From Axinella damicornis (taxonomy: Eukaryota; Porifera; Demospongiae; Axinellida; Axinellidae), in the NCBI GenBank assembly GCA_963931865.1, contig OZ007507.1, forward strand, positions 17,481,086 through 17,545,085: 64,000 bases of DNA, given 5' to 3'. Positions within the stretch are counted from its first letter, which is position 1. Each line of letters begins with the position of its first letter. Made by a program: the position numbers and the translations under genes. A model generated the notes under the pieces. That model was not told the origin of the DNA. It searched no databases and saw nothing but the letters and a program-made list of their open reading frames with translations. Positions 48,584 to 61,300 of the stretch are shown piece after piece.

Positions 48584-51500
48584 ATGACTTGGTTGCAGTG
48601 TGCTCTAATCTGCCTCCTCTTCTCACCTACGCTGATCAACAGTCAAGGTAGCTACTAAATACACTGATCTGACCTCTGACCTCTACTTGCTGTGGTACTT
48701 CTTTGTGTTGCCATCATCTACACACATGCACACGGGTATCACACTAGCAAATATTGGTCCAATATTCAATATACCCCTGGAAGTGTTTCAAATTGACGAA
48801 GAGCTACCACCCAGTAAGTATTCTCTGTGAATAAGACACTGCTCTTCCAGTGTACAGACTGGATGCTGCCATACTTTAGTTCCCCTCCCCTTCCTCCCTC
48901 TCCCCTCACCCTCTCCTTCCTCCTCTCCCTCCTCCCTCTCTCCCATCTCCCTCCACCCCTCCACCATCTCTCCCTCCTCCCCCTCCCTTCTTCCTCGTCC
49001 ACTCTCACATCAGATTCCCAGGTCGGTACGGTGGCAGCCACTGACCTTGAAGGTGATGTGGTGAGATACTACGTTCAGCCTAATACGTACTATCAACTCA
49101 GAGAACTTTGAAGTGAATGGTACCTCCGGAATCATTCACACAGCCAGACGTCTGGACAGAGAGGTACATGTGTGTGTGTGTGTGTGGTCGTGAGGGAGGG
49201 TGTGTGTGGTTGTGAGAGAGGAGGGGAGGAAGTGATGGGAAGTGATCTGTACGTTACATATACTATCCTAGTTTGTCTGATTGGTTTCTCTAAGCCCCTT
49301 GTATCTCAGTTAATGACAGCAATCCCAGTGTATCCCCCCCCCAACACACCCTCGAGCTCACACACACAATGACATGCACACCCTCACACACACATTGACA
49401 TGCACACCCTCACACACACATTGACATGCACACCCTCACACACACAATGACATGCACACCCTCACACACACAATGACATATGCACACCCTCACACACACA
49501 ATGACATATGCACACCCTCACACACACAATGACATATGCACACCCTCACACACACAATGACATATGCACACCCTCACACACAATGACATGCACACCCTCA
49601 CACACACATTGACATGCACACCCTCACACACACAATGACATGCACACCCTCACACACACAATGACATGCACACCCTCACACACACATTGACATGCACACC
49701 CTCACACACAATGACATGCACACCCTCACACACACAATGACATGCACACCCTCACACATTGACATGCACACCCTCACACACACAATGACATGCACACCCT
49801 CACACACAATGACATGCACACCCTCACACACAATGACATGCACACCCTCACACACACATTGACATGCACACCCTCACACACACAATGACATGCACACCCT
49901 CACTCACACACACATAGGCCCTGGCTCCCGACAACCAGCCACTGCTATTGTTTGTGTATGCAACAGACGGTATGGTGCGTGGTATACCGGATGCTAGGGT
50001 AGAAGTGCGCATCTTCATGCAAGACATCAACGACAATGCACCACAATTCAGTAACCTGCCTGCCTCTGTCACATTTGCTGAGGTAGGCACCCTGGAGGTC
50101 AAAGGTCATGTTTTGATGTCTATTACTTCTTCGAATTCCCTCCACAGAACACGGGCATTGGCACAACCATATTCACAGCAGCAGCTGCTGATCCTGACTC
50201 CGGAGCCAACGGTCTGGTGCTGTACCGCATCCAGAACCCGTCTGTGAGTTGATGATTGTATCGTGGTGGTTTTACAATTACACATTGTTAGTGGTGATTT
50301 TTAGGCATACCATGGTTGAATTGCAGTCCTTCAGCCTCGTGGAATATTGCATTCCTTCGGCCTCGTGGAATATTGCATTCCTTCGGCCTCGTGGAATATT
50401 GCATCCCTCTGGTAGTAATAATTGATATCCAGCACAGTAGTCTGCAATAATTGTTTATTGCAACCAAATTATCAGTAACATGGATGCATGATGTGTGCAT
50501 GTAGAATACCCCCCCCCCCCCCTCCCTCCACCTACACGACTCTAGCCTCCTAGGTTGTTTGATATCGACATTAACACTGGAGTCATCACTCTGAGCGGTA
50601 GTCTGGATTTTGATGCACTCAGAGGCCACATCCATACCATCTCTGTGCAATCTGAAGTGAGTGCATTAATAGTGCTGCCTGGAAGTACAGTACTACTTTG
50701 GATGAACTTATAATATATGTAAATCAGTGTGTTTATTCCACCCCCCCCCCCCCCCCCCCCCCCCCCCCCAGGACCGAGGTAATTCCCCTCAGTCTACAGT
50801 GAGAGACCTAACATTGTTGGTCAATGACACAAACGACCTCCCCCCACTGTTCACTCAAAGCCGGTACATTGTGGAGGTCCATGAGAACCTTACCTTTGTA
50901 AGTCTACAACACCCAGTGTAGGTATAGAAGCATACCATTGTGAGTCATCCCTCTTCTCCCCTCGATATCCTCCTTCCCTCCTTCTCCCTCCTCTCTGCCC
51001 TAGCTCCCCTCTCCCCACCCTCTCTTCCTGTCCCTCCCTTCCTCCTCCCTCCCCCCAGTCTAAACACCAAGTGTAGATAGAAGTATACCATTGTGAGTCT
51101 GTCCCTTTCCCTCCCCTCCCTCCTCCCTCCTTCCTTCTCTGCCCTCCCCTCTCCCCATCCTCTCTCTCCCGTCCCTCCCTTCCTCCTCCCTCCCACCAGT
51201 CTAAACACCAAGTGTAGATAGAAGTATACCATTGTGAGTCTGTCCCTTTCCCTTCCCTCCCTCCTCCCACCTTCCTTCTCTGCCCTCCCCTCTCCCCATC
51301 CTCTCTCTCCCGTCCCTCCCTTCCTCCTCCCTCCCCCAAGGGTGCAAGTGTTGTCCAAGTGGAAGCTAATGACCAGGACCTTGGACTCAATGGACCAGTA
51401 AAGTATGCAATCATCTCAGGAAACGACCCCCTAGGAGGTGAAGCAAGTTTCAACATCAACCCACTCAATGGTTTGATCTATGTGAACATCAGCAGTCTGG

Positions 51501-54500
51501 ATCGAGAGACCATTTCAACATACACCCTCACAGTCATGGTACATATGTTTGTGTATATCTTGCAGCACTGCAGGGTCTGAACCAGTATCATTGTCTAGCC
51601 ACTGCAGCGTGTGATGTCTGTTAGCGTGTTGCAAAATATAACATTCCAATTTCTCTCCACTGCTTCTTCCCCCAATTTCCCTCCATCTCCACCTCCCCCT
51701 CCTCCCCCACCTCCCCCTTACACATACACACACACACATTAATTCACTCCCTTCAACACATTCATAGGCAACTGAAAGAGATGATGCAACCAAATCTGCC
51801 ACTGCCTTTGTAGACATTACGGTCTTTGATGTCAATGACAACTCCCCTTCCTTTGTACGACCCTCCTACAATGCCACCATCCCAGAGAGTGCAGGCGTTG
51901 GTACATCCGTGCTGATTGTCACTGCCATGGACCCAGATCATGTGAGCTCATGTGATCTCAGCAGTGCAATTGTGTCCCCTACCTCTCTCCCATACACCAC
52001 ACACCCATGCGTCCCCGTCACGCCCCACCCATGTGTACCCACCTCCCTCCCATGCGTCCCCATCACGCCCCACCCATGTGTACCCACCTCCCTCCCATGC
52101 ATCCCCGTCACGCCCCACCCATGTGTACCCACCTCCCTCCCATGCATCCCCGTCACGCCCCACCCATGTGTACCCACCTCCCTCCCATGCGTCCCCGTCA
52201 CGCCCCACCCATGTGTACCCACCTCCCTCCCATGCGTCCCCGTCACGCCCCACCCATGTGTACCCACCTCCCTCCCATGCGTCCCCGTCACGCCCCACCC
52301 ATGTGTACCCACCTCCCTCCCATGCGTCCCCGTCACGCCCCACCCATGTGTACCCATCTCCCTCCCATGCATCCCCGTCACGCCCCACCCATGTGTACCC
52401 AGTGCCTCCCTCCCATGCATCCCCGTCACGCCCCACCCATGTGTACCCACCTCCCTCCCATGCAGGGTATTCACGCTGAGTTCTCTTTCTCCTTTATAAA
52501 CCTCCTGAACATCTCTGCTCCCATCCCATTTGAGATCTCCCATGACTACCTCTCTGGAGAGGGCACCATCTCTGTCAGTGATCCTCTCGACTTTGAGACC
52601 ACCGACAGATACGTCTTCAGAGTAAGTGCAACTATAAGTGTCTCAATTACTTCATCCCTTCGTAATTTTGGATCACAGTGTACAGTCCATCAATACTGGA
52701 TGACAATACAGTAGTTAGAATGGGTGGGCACACTATTGAGATCATGCAGGGTTGCATTGTAGTTCTCCCTCCCTCCCTCCCTCCTTCCCTCCTCCCTCCC
52801 TTCCTTCTTCTTCTCCCTCCCTCCCTCCCTCGAGCTCCCTCCCTCCCTACCCCTCCCTCACTCCCCTCCCTCCTTCCTCCCTCCCTCCCTCCCTCCCTCC
52901 TTCCGCCCTCCCTCCCTCCTTCCCTTCCTCCCTCTCTCCCTCCCTCCATCCATCCCTCCCAGGTGGTAGCGACTGAAGAGATTGACAATGTTAACCAGCC
53001 ACGTAACGGAAGCACCACTGTCTACGTTGACATCACCAACACAAATGACAACAACCCAATGTTTGAAAATGCCACCTATTTCAGCGCAATTCCAGAGAAT
53101 GCATCTCCAGGATATTTTGTTGCCATGGTAAATATGCTGTTTGTTTTATTGCTAGCATAATTACATTTTGCAAGAATATAGAAATTCTTTCATATTATGC
53201 ATGTAGTACCATGCTATAATTATGTTTTAAACTTAAATTCAGTAACCTTAGTTACCTATAAAGTGGCAGCTCCTGCATAGCTTTTCATGTACATACACTC
53301 CAGACAGATACAACAGGAATAACTCCAGCTAGCTTGCCATATTTGCTTACTTGCAATTGTGTACAGCTACCATTTTCTGATCCACCATCACGCACGCACA
53401 CGCCCTCCCTCCCTTCCTCCCACCCTCCCTCCTTCCCTCCCACCCTCCCTCCCTCCCATCCCACCCTCTGTCCCTCCCTCCTTCCCTCCCCCCACCCTCC
53501 GCAGCCTGGGAGTAATAGAGCTCCAGGTGATGGTGGAGAACCTCAACGACAATGCACCACTGTTTGTCAGTGAGGGTGTGATGGTGGAGGAGGTGCAGGT
53601 GAACATAACTGAGCAGCAGCCTGCAGGCACTGTTGTCATACTACTAGAGGTGTGGGTGTGAGGGGTGAGATGTGTGAGAGGGATGTGTACTGTACACGTA
53701 TGTAATTGTGATGACATTATTTATGTACAGACAGAACCAAGCAATGTTAACTATTCTCGCACACACTCCAAACAGGCTATAGATGCTGATGGTGACCTAA
53801 CTCCTCTGTCGTTTGAAATCACTAATGGCAATACCCTCGGCCACTTTCGGCTAGATGAGCCAGCACGACCGTGAGTACAACATGTAATTACCACTCATGC
53901 ACAATACATAGATCACAGGTACAAACAGACATGGCTGTGTACACCTCCCCCCCCCCCCCCCCCAACCCTGGCCTCTCTCCCTCCCACCCTCTCCCTCCCA
54001 CCCTCTCCCTCCCACCTTCTCCCTCCCACCTTCTCTCTCCCACCCTCTCCCTGCAACCGTCCCCTCCCCCCTCTCCCTCCCAACCTCTCCCTCCCACCGT
54101 CTCCCTCCCGCCCCTTCTCTCCTCCCCAGAGATGTCTTGGTAACCACTGTAATGCTGGACCATGATCTTACGACCACAGGGATGCAGGAATATCGCCTCA
54201 CAGTCACTGTCAATGACACAGAAAATGCAGCCTCCCTTATCATCAACGTCCAAGTGGTAGACATCAATGACAACGACCCTGTATTTGAGAACACAACGTA
54301 CGACTTCTTCATTTGTGAGAACCTGCCAGTTGGCTCCATTGTGGGCATTGTGACAGCTGCTGATGACGATAGTGGGACATTTGGAGAAGTGCAATTCTCC
54401 TTGAGTGGACCTGGTAGCGAAAAGTGAGTGAGTGTCCGCTCACACCTCACACTGTCATGACATGAAATTACCATAACCCTGTCACGTGTTTGCTATGTCA

Positions 54501-57033
54501 TTCCCATCTTCACTTGTTTTGCATGCAGGATGTACTCATGCTTTCCATTCTTCGCCCCCTACTCCCCCCACCTCTCCACTCAACCCACTCCTAACCCCTT
54601 CCCCCTCTTCTCTCTTCTTCCTCCTCCATCCTTCCTCCTCTCCCTTGTCCACTTGCCTCCTTCCCGACTAATCTCCCCTGCCTTCTTCCTCCCCCCTCCC
54701 TCCTACGTGCAGCTTCTACATGAACAGCACCACTGGAGAGATTAAGACAACCGTTATTCTCAACAGAGAGCTAGTGGAGCAATTCAACCTGGTTGCAACA
54801 GCTGCAGACAGTGACACTAACCCGGTGGGGAGACGGTCGTCTACTGTCCCTGTCACTGTTACTGGTGAGACGGCAAAGCAATGCTGGGTATATGCTCAGT
54901 GCATTTCTTACCACCTGCACTCTGTCTCTCCTTCCCTTCCTCCCTTACTTCGTCTCCATCTCTCCCTCTCTCCCTCCCTCGATCCCTTCCTCCCTCCCTC
55001 CCTCCCTCCCTCCCTCCCTCCCTCCCTCCCTCCCTCCCTCCCTCCCTCCCTCCCACCCACCCTCCCTCCCTCCCTCCCTCCCTCCTTCCCTCCCTTCTTC
55101 CTCTCCCTCCCTCACTCCCTCCCTCCCTCTCCCTCCCTCCCTCCCTCCCTCCCTCCCTCCCTCCCTCCCTCCCTCCCTCCCTCCCTCCCTCCCTCCCTCC
55201 CTCCCTTCTTCCTCTCCCTTCGTCCCTCTCTCCTCCCTCCCTCCCCCCCTCCCTCCCTCCCCTCATTCTCTGCAGTGTTGGACAAGGATGATAACCCACC
55301 AGTGTCTGGTTAGTTTCCTGGACAGTTGTGTATCTCGATTGATAACATAGTGAACATTTGATAACTGAGACACTGGTTCACGCAGGTGTCAATGACTGCA
55401 TGTGCCTGTAGCCGTAACATCGATTGCTCCATCGAGGGAAAATCTTCTGAGGGCTCCAATGTGTAAGCTGCATACTTCAACATCACCAGTGTATAGCTAG
55501 CATCGAGGCTGTGGAGGCAGCTGCCTCTGATCACTGGTTCCATATAAAGACGTGCATTTTGCTAACTTGCACATACGTGGCAAGAACAATTCAACTTCCT
55601 TGTTGGTCGTTACATAGCTGTTCTGTGGAAATAATAGGTTGACTGGTGGGATTAATTAACATACATCGAGCCATTGGATGTTGACCACATCTGTGCATTA
55701 CACGTACCACTCATTTCTAACATCATTATTCCCAGAGCCTCAACCCAGCTAGCTTTGTCGCTTGTAGTTTTTGTTTGCATAACTATTATGGGAGATCCTG
55801 GGAAGAGATCTAGACTAAGTCATTTCCATAAAATTTCACACTCTGATGAAGTTCACATAGTATATGTAGAGGAATAAACTATGTAAAGTTGAGTAATCAC
55901 ATTAGGTACAAGGGTATCTCAGCTCAGAATTACACATGCAGAGGACATGGCAGCTGGTTCACCCGTTAAACCCACTATGAGACTTTCAGCTTCATGATAT
56001 CACTTTTGGCAATATTCTTGGGAGATAGGTTCTATGTGAGTACATGCAGGATGTAACAAGGGGAGGTGGAGGGAAGGCTGCATGCCCTCGGTCAGAGCTA
56101 GGTAGCCCATTTGTTTTGTCTAAAGCATAAACGGACCTAGAAAACGGCTATTCTCTCACCATGTGCAGGGCCTCCAATTCCAGTATTCAAGAGGCCAAGC
56201 TTTTCGAAATTCAGTAATTCTATCTCAGAGCTGCATGAGTGGGTGCAGTGGCCTAATAAGTCCTGAGTATGTATTCGCAGTCCTGGCAGCACAGCGAAAC
56301 CCATAATCACTTTGGCCACGTCAATGCTATGGTTTGACATGGTGAGAATGGAACAATTTGCAGCTGCAGGCATTCCTGCACATAAGCCTCACTTCCCACG
56401 ATCCACTGAGCAGGACAACTTTATGACATGTTTAACGATGAATATCAAGACCACAGGTTTATACAATCAAAAATCTCTCCAGACCTGTAATTATTTTATA
56501 GCTAGTTCAGTCTGGTGTTGCAAAACAGCCACTTCAGAATGTATGCAGGTTACCGTTAGCTTCACTGGGTTGACTTGCAGTACCTTGACCTCATCTGGCA
56601 TGTTTGTCAATAATTTTGCATTCTGATGAAAGTTTTAATGGTGTGAATAATTATGCATTGCAGGGATATTTATTGGTGTTGGATTTGGAGCTACCATACT
56701 CCTACTGGGAATCGTAGTTGTGTCAATTCTTGCAAGCATTGCAGTCGTCATGTCTCGTAGGAAGAAAGGTAATGTCACAGTACATAGATTTATTCTAGCA
56801 AGGTTATAATTACGCAGTTCCCTACAGATTGCTCTACAGCGAAGACTGAAGAGCCATATTACAGTACAGTGAACAGTGAACCGTACTACTCTACTGTGAC
56901 CACTGGACAACCAGATCCATTTGAGATGAAAGAGAATGATGCGTATGGAAGGCCAAAACCAGCACGACAACAGATCACTGTTGAAGAAAACCCTTCATAC
57001 GGAGTTACTGGACAGAACTTTGCTAGACATTAA
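48584..57033 (+). CDS. Gene E: non-classical cadherin, seven EC repeats, TM and tyrosine-rich tail, about 840 aa
   Basis: Exons: 48584-48647 (signal peptide), 48748-48813, 49014-49163, 49918-50082, 50148-50243, 50546-50656, 50772-50897, 51341-51538, 51768-51941, 52466-52621, 52963-53127, 53527-53649, 53731-53870, 54130-54423, 54713-54864, 55276-55308, 56664-56768 (TM), 56828-57033 (tail). Calcium-linker motifs occur in order: DINDNAPQF, DTNDLPPLF, DVNDNSPSF, NTNDNNPMF, NLNDNAPLF, DINDNDPVF, DKDDNPPVS; LDRE-type motifs appear in repeats 1, 3 and 7. There is no beta-catenin-binding tail; instead EPYYSTV occurs twice, then 'EMKENDAYGRPK' and 'ENPSYG'. Problems: a frame break in exon 3 and a missing middle of repeat 5. 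Further exons between 55309 and 56663 are possible. A calcium-dependent adhesion receptor by family. Confidence 0.82.
49359..49915. repeat. Minisatellite (CACACAATGACATGCACACCCT) filling intron 3 of gene E
   Basis: About 18-20 units of roughly 28-32 bp, varying in the CA run and in ACAATG versus ACATTG. It ends a few bases before the acceptor at 49917. Confidence 0.93.
50898..51340. repeat. Triplicated intron segment of about 140 bp in gene E
   Basis: The exon 7 donor region (GTAAGTCTACAACACCCAGT) is followed by two more diverged copies (AGTCTAAACACCAAGTGTAG at 51056 and about 51198), each trailed by a pyrimidine tract. The extra copies have lost GTAAGT, so the original donor is retained. 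Confidence 0.8.
52000..52464. repeat. 45-bp VNTR, about ten copies, in intron 9 of gene E
   Basis: Unit CATGCGTCCCCGTCACGCCC + CACCCATGTGTACCCACCTCCCTCC, nearly identical between copies; one copy carries a small insertion near 52404. It runs directly into the acceptor at 52465. Confidence 0.95.
52765..52960. repeat. CCCT-type polypyrimidine tract, intron 10 of gene E
   Basis: Almost only C and T on the coding strand. Comparable tracts occur at 48880-49010, 51650-51715, 53400-53500, 53945-54128 and 54540-54705. Confidence 0.93.
54920..55272. repeat. (CTCC)n/(CCCT)n tract of about 350 bp, intron 15 of gene E
   Basis: Long tetranucleotide array with minor interruptions, the longest pure pyrimidine tract in the window. 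Its ORFs of Pro/Ser on one strand and Arg/Gly/Glu on the other are artefacts. Confidence 0.95.
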
Positions 57034-58353
57034 GTATGATTTGCCATGACAACTGTATATATACCTAGGACCTAGATATTGTCATATAATTTGAACCTAC
57101 CAAAATTTGAACAGAGTCTGACTAAGAACATGGGATGCTCCCATTTATAAGCTGGGAACCTCCGATAGCGGACTCTCTGTAATAAGGTCACAATATAATA
57201 GACCTCTCTACAAAGGATGATTTTTAAGGTCCAAAATAATTAATTATTTTGAGCCTCCAAAGAGGACCACCTCTCTACAATGGACAAACTCCTGAATTTT
57301 TATTGTCCCTGGGTACTGCAGAGTCATAGGCATGAATTTGGTATTTTGATATGACTGACACTATAGTTGGACGTCATGCTATTAACACCTCAATTAACAG
57401 GTTATTATGTCATCAGTATGTGTATGACAATCTTGGTATGCCAAATTAACTGTTCACAGCAGCCTCATTCAAAGACTTGCATTGAATTAAAACAGGAGAG
57501 GTGGCTAATTACATTAGACTTCTTGCATGGTCATATCAGAGCAATAGGGTCAGTGATGATTATAGAAGATTCTGTAAAGTCCTGTGTGGTTGGGTGTATC
57601 CATGCCCATGCAGTGTATTAGCTCGCACACCAACCGAATAAATATAGCGATTATAGAAGGTGTGAATCAAAGCCAGTAACAATAGGTTAATTTTCCACTT
57701 AGCAAAGTTGCCATACGCCTGCGGTCTGGTGATGATGATGTTACCCATTTCTTGAAACGCTCAATGTTGCAGTATAAACTGAACCTCAATACCCATCGGT
57801 TCGTGTCAATTTTGCCGAAGAGTATTCCATGATTACACTGTGTGCGCATGCACAGCAAGGCTGGGGTAGATTGATTGCTTTGTCTGTCAGTGTGTCCGTA
57901 TGTCTGTGGACACAGAATGAGGAGTGTGGATGAAACAGGAATACTTGCAGCCAAGTTACAAATGAACGGAAACGTACTTCTTGTTCTCTTAAACATACAT
58001 ACTTTCCTGTTAACATTTTATAGTTGCTGCATGCAATCAGAATGCAGGTTAGCCTCACTGGGGTACCTTGGTCCATGGCAAGGTTTGAGATACAGCCATC
58101 TGCACTGGCCAACCAGGCACTAGATTTGTAGCTGCTGTAGTGCTGTAGTTTAAGTAGTAGACTCTATTTCACTAGGTAACAACCTGAGGGGCATCATTGA
58201 CTTTCGTCCAGTTGCTGACAGAGCTACGAGCATGCGCAGTTTGTGATACCCCAGAACGGGTTCCATTCCGGCTAGATTGGACGGGAGTCATTTGCGGTTG
58301 AGTGCTGTGCATGCTACTGACAGTACTGTTAGACTCGATCTAAGCAGCGAGCC
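57034..58353. other. 3' flank of gene E and 5' flank of gene F
   Basis: AATAAA occurs at 57636-57641, a possible but distant poly(A) signal for gene E. No further ORF with recognisable motifs. The region just before 58354 is the likely promoter/5' UTR of gene F, but no core promoter element is distinctive. Confidence 0.4.
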
Positions 58354-61300
58354 ATGAGATCTCCACAGCTGCATCGTGCTGCAATCATTCCACCGGTTAT
58401 TCTATTCTCACTGATGAGTGCTCAGGAGCCAGGTAGGTTAGCTAGCAGAGCTATATGATACTATGAGAAAGGATCTGCACTTGTAAAAATGGGAGACAAT
58501 AGTCTGTTTAATCATAGCAATGATGTCTTAGATATAGTAGTGTTCGTTTGTGTATTGAAAATATACACTACTGAAGCCGAGCTGTGCATCACTTTTCTCG
58601 CAGTTGTATTCCTCACTCCCCTGCACTACACTGCCTACCTGGGACAGCCAGCTGTGAGGTTTCACTGCTCTGCAGCCAATGCTTCTGACATCAGTTGGCG
58701 CATCAACGGTCGCTCCATTGGCAGTAATATTGCAGATCTGAATGTTCGGGGGATTAGTACTGAAACAGACTACAACCTCTTGGAATCAACCTTGACCATC
58801 TCATCTACAGCTAGCAACAGCAACACTCACATACTCTGTGTAGCTATCCACCTTGTTGAATTTCGTTATGTCCGAACTGACGAGGCTGTATTCCAAGTGC
58901 AAGGTCAGTTGACAAACATACCAACTATACAACATACATTCTGCAATTGTCGCCATCTACTACACCCTTGTTCCGTATAGGTACACTTGAGCTGTGTCAA
59001 GGCCTCCAGATTATTCCACTTGGTACCTACCACCAGAGGCTTACGTGGGATCCTCCACCAACCCTCAACATAACTGCAGTGGAGCCGGATATTTCTGGCT
59101 ATGTCGTGTGTGACAATGTCCAGAATGAATGTACACACATTGACATGAAGGAGGCTGGTAGTGATTCCTATGATTTGCGACAGTACACATTTCCAAATTT
59201 GAGAGCCCGCATCAACTTCACCGTCACGGCACTGAACATTGTGGGAGGCAGTGAGACCACCGGCATAGTGTATGAACCTTGTGAGCACCCAGCAGGAGGT
59301 AAGTACTCAATTCAGGCACTTATATTATAGGCTTCAGAAGTGAGGGAGCAAGCTAGAGAAGTGAACACTAAAGAGCTCTTTTATCATGATTGTGGTTGCA
59401 TTAAATATCGTATATATATATTGCATGGCTATATTGGTGGAGTGTTCACTTTAGTATAGCAGTAATTTCCTAGCTGTCTGTGTAGAGTTATACGAAACCA
59501 TTTACAGCATGCAAGACGCTGAGGTGTGGATATACTTTGTGTTACTCTCTGCAGCTGCTTTACAATTTCCTTTCCTATACATGTAGTTCCAGGACCTGAG
59601 GAGTTTGCTGACCAAGCTCTGTCAGTTGTGGTCTCCTTTGACTCCAAGGATACACCATCTGTGTCCATGGAAGTGATGGTAAGCTGCCCACAAGCACCCA
59701 CCTGTACATACATGTACATACAAATAGCATTAGAGTAACAACCATAGTAATATGTACCACAAAGTTACTACACATAACCAATGAAGACCTGCATGTAACG
59801 TATCCTACCAAGGAGGAGCTGAGTTAACAATATTGGTCTCAACATAGTGTAAATCACCATCTTAGTTGATGCTACCTAATGCAAGTACTTTTGCCTATGT
59901 TAACTGCATGCTTCTAATCTGCCCACAGTCTCAGAGAAGATGTTTTGATGTGTATGTGGTTCAGTTGGAATCAGTGGAGCTGGAGACAGGCAGTGGGGAG
60001 TCCAGATTGCATGAGCTGATCGAAAGTGAACCAATTATTCCAAGTGTTGATGATTCTGGATATGGAATAGCAAGATTGACTCTCAATGTGACCACTAACT
60101 CTACTCTGGGTACCAACATGTTCTACCGTGCTACACTCATCACCACTATGGACATGATGGAGGCTGGAAATGTTTTGTTCGGTAAGTGTGTCACATGACT
60201 TTCATATCATAATATATAGCACAGCTGGCTGAAGTACCGGTACCAAACCATTGTGGAGTGGAGTGCACCGCATATCATCCTGTCTCCAGGCATTACGTTT
60301 CATAATGCCCCTGATGAGCATAATCCATGCAGTAGCTACTTTCTACCAGACCAGCCCACCGGGGGAGGGGGGGGGGGGGGGGGGGGCACCACAATATAAA
60401 TGGGGGTCAAATCTAGTCAGGGAGAGATCAAGTGCGGCTTTCGATCTTTCAGGAGGTGATCAGAAATTATTTTTGCTTAGAGCTACCTATGTAGTTTTCT
60501 GGAAGTGAATTAACTCCCAGAACGTGTTTCACACTTCCTCATGTAGCCACCTATGAAGTACAAGGTGCTGAGATACATGGTGGAGTCCGAACCATATCCA
60601 TCTTGTGCCTGTTTGCACCTGGGAGTCAGGCAAAAGGATGTCATGCAGACATCAGAAAGACTGCCATTCAAATAAACATAGCGAGACTGGGTAGTGACCC
60701 ACTTCATTCTGCACAGCAAACTGTGAGAGATCTCACCCCAGGCAGCTATGAAGTGCTCATCTTTGACTGGGAGAGAGATGGTTCATTTGCCTCCTCACCA
60801 TCCTATGTGGGCCATGTTAATGTCACTGGATCCGACCTTTTGACCTCTATTCCTCCAACATTAGGTAGGCTCCAACTAAGAATTGATTGAGGAAGGTTTG
60901 TTTAACTGCTGACCAATAGAGTACGATCAACAGCAGATCAGATATTTATAATTTTTATGATGGAAAAGTAGGCACTTCCCTTACCAAAATGACTATGAGG
61001 AAGATGTCCACTCACCAGTCTTTGCAAAATAGACAAATATAGCCACTTCCAACTGCATAACCTGCTTGAAACTGTTTGAAGAAGCATGCAGAAAAGGATG
61101 CGATAGTTAACTCTCCATACAATGGAACTCTCCTAGCCTCGTTCCCAGGCCTGAGATGGGGTGACCATGCAAGGCAGCAAATGCTGGTAGCTATAAGGAG
61201 TGAAGTGGGTGGGGCTATGCTCCTACACCCTTCTGCTACCAATGCCACTTTTCATCCTCTCCACTTAGAAACCTTGTTCCCTATTTCAAATCAACCAGTA

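Noticed and set aside
49359..52464. Regularly spaced repeats resembling a CRISPR array
   Set aside because: Units are directly contiguous with no unique spacers, and they lie in introns of a eukaryotic cadherin gene; these are minisatellites.
52647..55350. Large Pro/Ser or Arg/Gly/Glu-rich ORFs
   Set aside because: They arise from CCCT/CTCC tracts in cadherin introns; the real exons interrupt them in other frames.
55309..56663. Possible extra exons between the last cadherin repeat and the TM exon
   Set aside because: A short phase-compatible stretch near 56511-56548 has splice-like ends but its end phase does not fit the TM exon.
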